Source: DATKSS01 sp049582065 (GTDB lineage: Bacteria > Chloroflexota > Dormibacteria > Dormibacterales > Dormibacteraceae). Taken from it: a DNA stretch of 5,718 bases. The stretch covers positions 1-5,718 of the forward strand of contig JBAUTF010000239.1 of the NCBI GenBank assembly GCA_049582065.1, given 5' to 3'. Each line of letters begins with the position of its first letter. Within the stretch, counting starts at the first letter, position 1. Of this stretch, positions 1-5,700 are shown piece by piece. The translations under genes and the position numbers were made by a program. Below the pieces are notes generated by a model that saw nothing but the letters and a program-made list of their open reading frames with translations, had not been told where the DNA came from and did not search any database.

Positions 1-569
1 GGCGAGGCCGCGGAGTAGCCGGCCGCGAAATATCCCAGTGAGGGGGTCTGGGCCTGGAGGACAAATGGCCTTGTCGGTTGCGACACGAGCTGCCGGTAGG
101 GTCCGGTCGGATCGCCGGCAGTGTAGATGTTGACCGGCGCCGGAAGGAGGTTGGAAAAAACCATCTCGAGATTCGCCGGCTGTTTCAACGGCGCATCGGC
201 GGTGATCTGGTAGACGTTCGTAACGAGCTTGACGCCCTGTGGGTTGGGACAGGTGGCCAGCGGCGTGATATCAACGGTGATGCTCGTTTTGCCCGTGGCG
301 TCGAAGGCGCCAGGCAAGAAGCCGATCACGATCTGGCCGTCGTTCGTGAAGGCCGAGTTCGCGTCGCTGACGCCGCCAATCACGTTGATGACGAGGTGAC
401 CTGAGCTCGGCTTGAGGTTGGCTCCCGCCTGTGGAGGCGGACAGACCCAGTTGTACGGCTGCTGCGGGCCAAACCCGTCGTAGAAACCGGGAGCGACCAT
501 CCAGGCGGCCACGGTGTAGACCGCCGCCGCAACCGCAAGGACCGCGACTCGCCTCCTGTTCGGCGTCAC
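1..569 (-). CDS. Secreted or membrane-anchored protein of unknown function, 3' end cut off by window edge
   Basis: This minus-strand frame opens at GTG (569-567) and stays open for 189 codons to the window edge, so the C-terminus is missing. Residues 1-7 are basic (three consecutive Arg at 5-7) and are followed by a hydrophobic stretch at about 8-28, which looks like a signal peptide or N-terminal anchor. The remainder is hydrophilic and beta-rich, with a Pro/aromatic section (about 28-47, containing PYNWVCPPP) and segments such as GQIVIGF and TSITVDITPL that read like an extracellular beta-sandwich. Cys43 and Cys107 could form a disulfide. The start is chosen because its GTG overlaps the TGA of the upstream protease gene (GTGA at 569-566), typical of translational coupling; no Shine-Dalgarno is visible. 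I do not recognise a named family. The coding call is strong because the reading gives a proper signal-like N-terminus and no stop; the function is unknown. Confidence 0.8.
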   Translation of the reverse strand, partial: MTPNRRRVAVLAVAAAVYTVAAWMVAPGFYDGFGPQQPYNWVCPPPQAGANLKPSSGHLVINVIGGVSDANSAFTNDGQIVIGFLPGAFDATGKTSITVDITPLATCPNPQGVKLVTNVYQITADAPLKQPANLEMVFSNLLPAPVNIYTAGDPTGPYRQLVSQPTRPFVLQAQTPSLGYFAAGYSAAS

Positions 570-1126
570 AGCGTCAGGTCCGCGATCACGTGGCCGATGA
601 TCGGCGCGACGAGGTCACGACAAGCCCACCGCCACAGGGCGAGCAACAGACCGGCCGCCGCGACAGCGCCCAGGAACGCCGGCGGATGCGAGAAGGCATG
701 GGCGATCGTCCAGAGGACGGTGCTGCCGAGAATCGCCAGGGGTGCGCCGCCCAGCTCGTCGAGCGCCGCATAGAGCGCGCCGCGGAACGCGAGCTCTTCG
801 CCGATCGAGATCGCGACGGCCGGCAGCGCAAGCCCGGCGGGCAGGATGGGCGCCGCGTCTGCGCGCACGGCGGTGGGCAGCAGGAGCACGGCGCCGAGGG
901 CGAACCCGCCGAGGATACGCAACCCGAGATGCGAACCGCCGATTCCGAGGCTCTGGGCGCGCCAACCCACGGCTGCCAGCCCGAGCGCGGCTCCCCCGAT
1001 GACGAGCGAGGGAAGGGCAGCGTGCGGGGCGCCGCTGACGAGCGTTCGCGTCCACTCGACCAGCAGCACGTACGCCCCGATCTCGCCAACCCTGGCGATG
1101 GGACGCCACCCGACGGCTGAGACCAC
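566..1126 (-). CDS. CPBP-family intramembrane metalloprotease (CAAX protease/Rce1-like)
   Basis: This 186-residue protein is very hydrophobic, with about six or seven candidate membrane segments (roughly 13-30, 40-58, 68-88, 97-110, 128-145, 150-168, 172-183). It carries the family's glutamate motif as GEELAFRG (Glu110, Glu111, Arg115), a second motif as WTIAH (His143, with Trp where Phe is common), and a third as HVIAD (His179, Asp183). These residues are known in Rce1/CPBP proteases to make up the catalytic site within the membrane. The protein ends three residues after motif 3 and is at the short end for the family, but all three motifs are present. In bacteria CPBP members are variously linked to peptide maturation, bacteriocin immunity and membrane-protein processing; the substrate here is unknown. 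The GTG start at 1126 lies 20 bp after fdhD and lacks a clear Shine-Dalgarno, so the exact start is less certain than the frame. Its stop overlaps the start of the secreted-protein gene, which makes that product a possible partner or substrate (inference). Confidence 0.9.
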   Translation of the reverse strand: MVSAVGWRPIARVGEIGAYVLLVEWTRTLVSGAPHAALPSLVIGGAALGLAAVGWRAQSLGIGGSHLGLRILGGFALGAVLLLPTAVRADAAPILPAGLALPAVAISIGEELAFRGALYAALDELGGAPLAILGSTVLWTIAHAFSHPPAFLGAVAAAGLLLALWRWACRDLVAPIIGHVIADLTL

Positions 1127-1146
1127 AGCTCGATTATCGGAGACGG

Positions 1147-1986
1147 TCAGGAGGTGGCGAGCCGCTCGGGCGCGGAGTACACGTTGAACCGCTCACCGCG
1201 AAGAAAGCCGACAAGCGTCTGGTTGAACTCCCGGGCGAGAGCCACCGCAAGGCTCGATGGGGCTCCGACCGCGCACAGCACTGGGACGCATGCGCTGATC
1301 GATTTCTGCACGATCTCGTAGCCCGCGCGACCGCTGACCACCAGCACCGTCGCCACAGCGGGGAGACGGTCGTCGAGCAGCTGGCGGCCGACCACCTTGT
1401 CGACGGCGTTATGCCTGCCCACGTCCTCGCGAAGGCAGATGAGATCGCCTCCCGGCGTGAAGAGACCCGCCGCGTGCAGCCCTCCCGTGCGCTCGAAGAC
1501 GCCCTGGCCCGATCGGAGCTGCTCGACCAGGCCGGGCAGCGTTTTGGGATCGAACATGAGGCCGTCTTTCAGCTTCGACAGGTCTCGCCGGAGGTCGTCG
1601 ATGAGAACCGTGCCGCAGACGCCGCAGGCCGAGCTCGACAGCATCGATCGCTCCGGCCGGCGATGCGGGGCGGCGGCCAGGTGGACGTCGACCTGGTTGG
1701 ACTCGACCAGCGAGGCGTCGATGCGGACGCGGGAGTCGGTCTCACCCGCTTCCGCGCTGATCCTGATCTGGCTCACCTCGTCCCGCGACCGGATGATCCC
1801 CTCGGCGAACATCAGTCCGAGGGCCAGCTCGATGTCCGCTCCGGGTGTCCGCATGAGGACCGACAGCGGCGAGCCGTTCAGCAGCAGCTGCAGCGGCTCT
1901 TCGGTGACGACCGCGTCAGCCGCATCGGTCCAACGGCCCGCCTCCCACCTCCGGATGCGCAGCCCGGGCGCGGCAGGCTTCGCCAC
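1147..1986 (-). CDS. fdhD: Formate dehydrogenase accessory sulfurtransferase FdhD
   Basis: FdhD is a cytoplasmic protein that passes sulfur from a cysteine desulfurase to the bis-molybdopterin guanine dinucleotide cofactor, which formate dehydrogenases need for activity. The 279-residue product has the usual family length. Diagnostic features are the SSSACGVCG loop with the CxxC pair Cys121/Cys124 (the sulfur-relay cysteines of the family), the TGGLHAAGLF stretch at about 167-176, and REDVGRHNAVDKV at about 187-198, followed by VVSGRAGYEIVQK at about 216-228. Nothing essential appears to be missing. The start is GTG at 1986, directly abutting the TAG stop of the upstream gene; a GAGGA sequence 10 bases upstream supports it. 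No formate dehydrogenase or molybdopterin gene is visible here, so the client enzyme must be elsewhere or outside the window. Confidence 0.97.
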   Translation of the reverse strand: MAKPAAPGLRIRRWEAGRWTDAADAVVTEEPLQLLLNGSPLSVLMRTPGADIELALGLMFAEGIIRSRDEVSQIRISAEAGETDSRVRIDASLVESNQVDVHLAAAPHRRPERSMLSSSACGVCGTVLIDDLRRDLSKLKDGLMFDPKTLPGLVEQLRSGQGVFERTGGLHAAGLFTPGGDLICLREDVGRHNAVDKVVGRQLLDDRLPAVATVLVVSGRAGYEIVQKSISACVPVLCAVGAPSSLAVALAREFNQTLVGFLRGERFNVYSAPERLATS

Positions 1987-2889
1987 CTAAGCCCGTTCCT
2001 CGAGGACCCGCAGCTCGCGGGCCGCGCGCGGGACCGCGGTGGTGACGGCGAAGCCCCGCCAGGAGGTCACGCGCTCGGCCCTCATCGAGATGGTCCGCGG
2101 AACAGCCGTCACGTCGATCCCGTATCGCTCGGCGATCGCTTCCCCGTTCTCTTCGCGGTCGAAAGTGCCGCGCACGCACGCTCCGACCATGAGCGAGGGG
2201 CGGAACGGGTGGTGGGCCTCTATGACCAGGGCTCCTGCGCTACCGGTGCGCGGGCGGCCGCTGATGGGGGCGACGCTGATCTCTCCGCGCTCGACCTCCC
2301 AGTAGGCAGGCCGGATGACGGGCATCGCGCCTTCGACCCAGCACGCATACCCGCGCGACACGCCGGCGAGGCGACGGCTGACATCGGCCGGCACGGCGGG
2401 CACTCGTGCTGCCTGCGCGGCGGGAAACGGCGCCGCCTCGATGATGTCGGCGTGGCTCAATCGAAGCCGCAGCACCACCCGGTTGTACGGCAGCCATGCG
2501 CGCGGAAGGCGCGCCATGTCGAGCAGGTAGCCCGCGAAGTACGGTGCGTTCTTCAAAGCGTACGCGACCATGCCCAGGAAGTAGCCGGGTCCGTCCAGCA
2601 TCGCCCGAACCTGGCTGGAGACTGAGAGCGGGTCGAACACCTCGAGCGAGCCGCGCAGATGGAGCGCGGTCGATACGCCGTCGACGAGGAAGGCGGCGCG
2701 GGGATCGCGTCTCGCCATGATCGTCTTGGCCGCGTAGCGCGATGTGGTCATCCACAGGGCGCCGCTCGCAAAGCTGAAGACGGCGGGGTTGACCAGAGGG
2801 GCGCCGTGCGCGGCCCGGCCTGCCCGAAGCGCGAGCATCCCGATGGACGCGTGCCCCAGGATCGCGCTCGCTTCGCGGGTCAACCTCAT
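1987..2889 (-). CDS. Pyridoxamine 5'-phosphate oxidase-like (FMN/F420 split-barrel) protein, probably two-domain
   Basis: The 300-residue product begins with a pattern typical of PNPOx-like split barrels: a short helix and strand (about 10-25), a strand after VNPAVF (32-37), GALWMTTSRYAAKTIMARRDPRAAFLVD (43-70) and a following strand HLRGSLEVFD (77-86). The phrase W/F-TTS-x-x-x-AK-x-x-x-x-x-x-DPR-A is characteristic of this fold, which binds FMN, F420 or haem in different subfamilies. A helical insert (about 88-130, with hydrophobic aromatic residues) is followed by a barrel-closing strand (136-151). Residues about 165-290 contain further beta-rich segments (GALVIEAHHPF, PSLMVGACVRGTF) that may be a second, diverged split barrel. 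The start is ATG at 2889, with no strong Shine-Dalgarno. The gene lies 24 bp after the SRPBCC gene and abuts fdhD. Cofactor and substrate cannot be assigned; an oxidoreductase is plausible but unproven. Confidence 0.82.
   Translation of the reverse strand: MRLTREASAILGHASIGMLALRAGRAAHGAPLVNPAVFSFASGALWMTTSRYAAKTIMARRDPRAAFLVDGVSTALHLRGSLEVFDPLSVSSQVRAMLDGPGYFLGMVAYALKNAPYFAGYLLDMARLPRAWLPYNRVVLRLRLSHADIIEAAPFPAAQAARVPAVPADVSRRLAGVSRGYACWVEGAMPVIRPAYWEVERGEISVAPISGRPRTGSAGALVIEAHHPFRPSLMVGACVRGTFDREENGEAIAERYGIDVTAVPRTISMRAERVTSWRGFAVTTAVPRAARELRVLEERA
1997..2001 (-). promoter_or_regulatory. Ribosome binding site of fdhD
   Basis: GAGGA on the minus strand lies within the last codons of the upstream split-barrel gene and ends 10 bases before the GTG at 1986. 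It is the only convincing Shine-Dalgarno among the leftward genes and decides the fdhD start, which would otherwise rest on a GTG abutting a stop codon. Confidence 0.6.
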
Positions 2890-2913
2890 TCGCCCACTCT
2901 AGTCGATGGTCCT

Positions 2914-3357
2914 TCAGGCCTCCAGCGTCTTGCGGATGTGTTCCAGCGCGCGCTCCAGCCGGTCGCGGACCACCCAATCGACGCGCCGGGCGATGGCTCC
3001 GCCGATGAAGGCCGCCGGTGGCTCGTATGCAATGCGAAGCTCGATGAGCACACCGGTCCTCACCTCGCTGAACGTGAAGCCTCCTTCCTGCCTGATCAAG
3101 CCCGTTTCGGACTTCCAGCCGATGGCTTCGGGCGGGGACCACCGGTTCAGCGCCAGGACGCTCTTCAGTGGGAATCCGAACGCGACCATCTCGACGTTGT
3201 AGCGAGCCCCGACCCCCTTCGTCTTGCGCCCGATCGGCTCCCATTTGCTGACGCCGTCCAGCACCTGGGCGACGTGCCGGTAGTCGGCGAAGTAATCAAA
3301 AGCCCGTTGCGGAGTGGCCTTCACGGTCACCTCCGCCGAAAACTCGTTCCACGCCAC
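2914..3357 (-). CDS. SRPBCC-fold (polyketide cyclase/START-like) protein
   Basis: From GTG at 3357 the product has 147 residues, the usual size for single-domain SRPBCC proteins, which hold hydrophobic ligands in a deep helix-grip cavity. The start VAWNEFSAEVTVKATPQRAF has the family's first strand and the ATPQRAFDYFADY helix (about 14-26); a run of beta strands follows (about 50-113) and the long C-terminal helix closes the fold (about 126-146, VVRDRLERALEHIRKTLE). The frame continues upstream far into the opposite-strand gene, but that extension reads as low-complexity Arg/Ala/Gln-rich shadow sequence, so the GTG is chosen; a TTG three codons upstream (3366) is an alternative. No Shine-Dalgarno at usable spacing is seen, and a -10-like TATCTT (3370-3365) lies so close that the mRNA may be leaderless. 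It is the first gene of the leftward operon. The ligand is unknown. Confidence 0.85.
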   Translation of the reverse strand: MAWNEFSAEVTVKATPQRAFDYFADYRHVAQVLDGVSKWEPIGRKTKGVGARYNVEMVAFGFPLKSVLALNRWSPPEAIGWKSETGLIRQEGGFTFSEVRTGVLIELRIAYEPPAAFIGGAIARRVDWVVRDRLERALEHIRKTLEA

Positions 3358-3378
3358 ACCCCCCAAGATATTGGTTGG
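3358..3378. promoter_or_regulatory. 21-bp bidirectional intergenic region with overlapping -10-like elements and a near-palindrome
   Basis: The whole space between the divergent starts is 21 bp. Its centre, CCAAGATATTGG (3363-3374), is a near-perfect inverted repeat (10 of 12 positions symmetric). GATATT (3367-3372, plus strand) sits 7 bases before the ATG at 3379, and TATCTT (3370-3365, minus strand) sits 8 bases before the GTG at 3357; each matches TATAAT at 4 of 6 positions. At this spacing transcription would begin at or within a base of each start codon, giving leaderless mRNAs. No good -35 box is visible on either side, and any -35 would fall inside the opposite gene. The palindrome could also be an operator. 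All of this is inferred from spacing and weak consensus matches. Confidence 0.4.
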
Positions 3379-4113
3379 ATGAGATGGGTTGATGGTCGCG
3401 TGTCGGTCGAAGACTCGGTTGACATGCCGCGCGCGGCGCGAGGACGCTTGCTGCGCGACTCGTTCCTGCCGGGCATCAGCGCTCTGACCCTGGGGCTGGT
3501 GCGCGCCGGCGATGGCTCGCTGCGCCTTGGACCTTTGGAGCTGTTGCGGTTCGGTCCGGCCAGGGTCAGCCGCACCGCCGTCGAATGGCCGATCGACGGC
3601 GGCCTGTTGGCCGGGGCGCCGGGCGGAAGCTGGCGCCTCCATTCGTACGGCGGCCGGCTCGTGGCGTCCGTCGACGGATACCGGCCCCGCCTGCCGGCGG
3701 CCGTCTACTCGGTCACGCAGCTTCCGCTGCACCACCTTCTAACGCGCCTCCACCTCCTGCGTCTGCGCGGCCGTGACCCGGCCCCCGGCGTCACCGCAAC
3801 GTCTTCGGACCGTTGGCGGGCGGCAGCCGTGGACCTGGCGTTTTGCGCCTCGCTCGCGGGCCTGGCCGGAGGCCGTCGACGCGTGCGGGCCCTGCTGGGG
3901 ATCGCGGTCGTCTACCACATAGCCTGCTGGAGCCTCACGGGACAGACGCTCGGCGGTCTGGTGATGAGGCAGCGGGTCGTGGCGGTCGACGGATCGCGCC
4001 TCAGCCCGGCGCAAGCCATAGTGCGTTTGGCCGCCCTTCCGATCTCATGGATTCGCGGCCGCCCGGACCATGACGAGATCGCGTGCACCGACGTGGTCAA
4101 CGCGGAGCCGTAG
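3379..4113 (+). CDS. RDD-family membrane protein with an unassigned N-terminal soluble region
   Basis: The 244-residue product has two parts. The C-terminal part (about 144-240) matches the RDD family: an Arg in DRWRAAAVDLAF with the Asp of the first membrane segment (about 147-163), a second hydrophobic segment (about 170-187, ALLGIAVVYHIACW), the conserved TGQTLGGLVMRQRVVAVDG linker (187-205), a third hydrophobic segment (about 210-225), and a closing HDEIACTDVV that resembles the family's terminal HD-x-x-A-x-T-x-VV. RDD proteins are membrane proteins of mostly unknown role, some proposed as transporters. Residues 1-140 are soluble, with strand-like WRLHSYGGRLVASVDGY and LPAAVYSVTQLPLHHLLTRLHLLRLRG, and I cannot assign them. 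The ATG at 3379 is preferred because it is the first start after the divergent promoter region; GTG at 3400 and ATG at 3424 are alternatives, and none has a clear Shine-Dalgarno. zwf follows after 10 bp, suggesting co-transcription. Confidence 0.85.
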   Translation: MRWVDGRVSVEDSVDMPRAARGRLLRDSFLPGISALTLGLVRAGDGSLRLGPLELLRFGPARVSRTAVEWPIDGGLLAGAPGGSWRLHSYGGRLVASVDGYRPRLPAAVYSVTQLPLHHLLTRLHLLRLRGRDPAPGVTATSSDRWRAAAVDLAFCASLAGLAGGRRRVRALLGIAVVYHIACWSLTGQTLGGLVMRQRVVAVDGSRLSPAQAIVRLAALPISWIRGRPDHDEIACTDVVNAEP

Positions 4114-4123
4114 CATCTTCATC

Positions 4124-5518
4124 GTGGATCCGCGTGTCGACCTGGTCATTTTCGGCGCCTCGGGTGACCTGGCGCAGCGCAAGATGCTCCCTTCGCTCGG
4201 CCGCCTGGTGGCGCGCGAAGGGCACCAGGTCCGGGTCGTCGGCGCTGGACGTTCCGGCAAGGCGACTGACGAGTTCCGCCAGATGGTTCGCGAAGCCAGC
4301 CGCAACGAGCAGCTCGCGTCGACGGCGGAGTGGGTGAAGCTCGACTACGGCGAACCCGCGACCTTCGGCGCGCTCAAGGAGCTGTTGACCGGTTCGCCGT
4401 GCGTGATCTTCTACCTCGCCACGCCGGCCGAGACGTTCAGCGACATCGTCGCGGCGCTCGGCGAAACCGGCCTCTCGACCAAGCAGGACGAGTCGCGCCG
4501 GATCGTGGTCGAAAAGCCGTTGGGCCGCGACCTGTCGTCGGCGCAGAAGCTGAACGCCCAGCTGGCCGCGGCTTTCCAGGAAGAGCAGATCTTTCGCATC
4601 GACCACTACCTGGCCAAGGACACCGTCCAGAACGTGCTCGCGCTCCGTTTCTCCAACTCGCTCTTCGAGCCGGTCTGGAACCGCACCCTGGTGGAATCGA
4701 TCCTGATCACCGTGGCGGAGGAGGAGGGCATCGGCCAGCGCGCCGGCTACTACGACCAGACCGGCGCCGTCCGCGACATCATCCAGAACCATGTCCTGCA
4801 GCTCCTGGCGCTGATCACAATGGAGCCGCCGACCACCTTCGACGCGGAGTATGTCCGAAGGGCCAAGCGCGCGGCGCTTCGCGCGATGCTGCCAATCGAC
4901 CCGGCCACCGCGGTGCGCGGCCAGTACGACGGATACCAGGAAGAGGACGGCGTGGCGCCCGACTCGAGACGCGAGACCTATGTGGCCGCTCGGGTCGCCA
5001 TCGAGAACTGGAGGTGGGACGGAGTGCCCATCTTCGTCCGCACGGGCAAAGCGCTCACGCGCCGCGTGACCGAGGTCGTGATCAAGCTGCGTGACGCCCC
5101 GATGCTGCGAATCGGCGGCCGCCGCCAGCGCGGCATTCCAACCCTGATCGTCATCCGCATCCAGCCTGACGAGGGCATCTCGCTGCGCATCGGCGCCAAG
5201 CGTCCCGGGACACGATTCGAGATGGTGCCGGCCGGCATGCGGCTCGACTACGCGCGCCTGACGAGGTCCGCCCTACCGGACGCTTACGAGAACGTCCTGT
5301 CAGAAGTCCTGGCCGGCGGGCATTCGGCCTTCCCGGGCGCGGAAGAAATCGAGCTCTCGTGGGAGATCGTGGATCCGCTGGTCGCGGCCTGGGAGGCGGA
5401 TGGACATCCCGAGGCCTATCCGGCCGGCTCGTGGGGGCCGCATGCGGCGGACGACCTCGTGGCGGACGGTGGGGCCGGCCGTTGGATCGTGAGCGGAGAC
5501 GAACCGGGTACGTCATAA
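4124..5518 (+). CDS. zwf: Glucose-6-phosphate 1-dehydrogenase
   Basis: Zwf oxidises glucose 6-phosphate to 6-phosphogluconolactone with reduction of NAD(P)+, the entry step of the oxidative pentose phosphate pathway, in the cytoplasm. From GTG at 4124 it has 464 residues, slightly shorter than the usual 480-510. The nucleotide-binding motif is FGASGDLAQRK (10-20), followed by VVGAGRS (38-44), where Arg43 could contact the NADP 2'-phosphate. EKPLGRDL (130-137) and RIDHYLAKD (158-166) form the substrate site, and GAVRDIIQNHVLQLLALITMEPP (214-236) contains His223, equivalent by motif to the catalytic base. FVRTGKAL (304-311), the DAYENVL segment (386-392) and YPAGSWGP (432-439) complete the domain. 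The signature is non-standard: DHYLAKD instead of DHYLGK[E/Q/K]. An upstream ATG (4070) would overlap the RDD gene by 44 bp and add a Ser/Arg-rich stretch unlike the family, so it is rejected. GGAG at 4104-4107 is rather far (16 bases) from the GTG. No gnd, tal or opcA is adjacent. Confidence 0.96.
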   Translation: MDPRVDLVIFGASGDLAQRKMLPSLGRLVAREGHQVRVVGAGRSGKATDEFRQMVREASRNEQLASTAEWVKLDYGEPATFGALKELLTGSPCVIFYLATPAETFSDIVAALGETGLSTKQDESRRIVVEKPLGRDLSSAQKLNAQLAAAFQEEQIFRIDHYLAKDTVQNVLALRFSNSLFEPVWNRTLVESILITVAEEEGIGQRAGYYDQTGAVRDIIQNHVLQLLALITMEPPTTFDAEYVRRAKRAALRAMLPIDPATAVRGQYDGYQEEDGVAPDSRRETYVAARVAIENWRWDGVPIFVRTGKALTRRVTEVVIKLRDAPMLRIGGRRQRGIPTLIVIRIQPDEGISLRIGAKRPGTRFEMVPAGMRLDYARLTRSALPDAYENVLSEVLAGGHSAFPGAEEIELSWEIVDPLVAAWEADGHPEAYPAGSWGPHAADDLVADGGAGRWIVSGDEPGTS

Positions 5519-5526
5519 CCGCGCAC

Positions 5527-5557
5527 AGCGGGGAATTGAACTTATTACTTCCCCGCT
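5527..5557 (+). other. 9-bp inverted repeat just downstream of zwf, alternative to the repeat's first hairpin
   Basis: AGCGGGGAA (5527-5535) is perfectly complementary to TTCCCCGCT (5549-5557), with an AT-rich 13-base loop. It begins 8 bases after the zwf stop codon. No T-run follows, so it is not a standard intrinsic terminator, but it could protect or process the zwf 3' end. Its right arm is shared with the next hairpin (5546-5570), so the two structures cannot form together. Confidence 0.5.
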
Positions 5558-5665
5558 CGGTGGGGAAGTACCCGGCGGAGCCGGGGGATGGGGAGGTCGA
5601 ATGGCAATCGCGCCTGGGTCTCCCCATCCGGCCCTGCGGGCCACCTTCCCCACTGCGTGGGGAAG
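5546..5665. repeat. Nested inverted-duplicate intergenic repeat (REPIN/BIME- or MITE-like)
   Basis: Two related units of about 45-50 bases lie head to head around a 24-base centre (5596-5619). The left unit has a hairpin TACTTCCCC/GGGGAAGTA (5546-5554 with 5562-5570), then a second hairpin CCCGGC-GGA-GCCGGG (5571-5585), then GGATGGGGAG (5586-5595). The right unit, read on the minus strand, has the same order: CTTCCCCAC-loop-GTGGGGAAG (5665-5645), GGCCC-loop-GGGCC (5642-5630) and GGATGGGGAG (5629-5620). The second stems differ in sequence but both keep perfect pairing, and the first stems also differ by paired changes, so structure rather than sequence seems to be kept. The inverted pair resembles REPIN/BIME elements spread by RAYT transposases, or a small MITE; no target-site duplication is evident. 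No ORF of note is present. Whether it is dispersed in the genome cannot be seen from one copy. Confidence 0.65.
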
Positions 5666-5667
5666 TG

Positions 5668-5700
5668 AAAAAGAAAAGGGGCAGCCGATGCTGCCCCTTT
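5668..5700 (-). terminator. Rho-independent terminator for a leftward transcript from beyond the right edge
   Basis: AAAGGGGCAGC (5675-5685) and GCTGCCCCTTT (5690-5700) form a perfect 11-bp stem with a CGAT loop. On the minus strand the stem is followed by a T-rich tail (bases 5674 to 5668 read TCTTTTT, after the stem's own TTT), as in an intrinsic terminator. On the plus strand only TTT inside the stem precedes CGGTGG, so termination of zwf there would be weaker, although the stem could act in both directions. It implies a gene convergent with zwf ending just outside the window. Confidence 0.8.

Noticed and set aside
78..1187. Several plus-strand open frames at the left end (78-404, 431-1120, 742-1002, 846-1187)
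   Set aside because: Their translations are Arg-rich and domainless and lie opposite a signal-peptide-bearing protein and a motif-complete CPBP protease.
1411..2625. Long plus-strand open frame (404 codons) opposite fdhD and the split-barrel gene
   Set aside because: The translation is Arg/Gly/Asp/His-rich without recognisable domains, while the opposite strand encodes clear family members. Long antisense open frames are common in GC-rich DNA.
2659..3378. Upstream extension of the RDD reading frame, giving 484 codons
   Set aside because: It lies antisense to the SRPBCC and split-barrel genes, is not domain-like, and the divergent promoter region with an ATG at 3379 explains the true start.
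3358..3735. Upstream extension of the SRPBCC frame (273 codons from 3735)
   Set aside because: The extra residues are low-complexity Arg/Ala/Gln-rich sequence antisense to the RDD gene, and the SRPBCC fold is complete from the GTG at 3357.
4070..4123. ATG at 4070 as the start of zwf
   Set aside because: It would overlap the RDD gene by 44 bp and add a Ser/Arg/Thr-rich stretch, whereas the family's N-terminal strand begins right after the GTG at 4124.
5530..5665. Recurring GGGGAA/TTCCCC blocks as a CRISPR array
   Set aside because: The blocks are short, inverted rather than direct, and not separated by regular spacers; the pattern fits nested hairpins.
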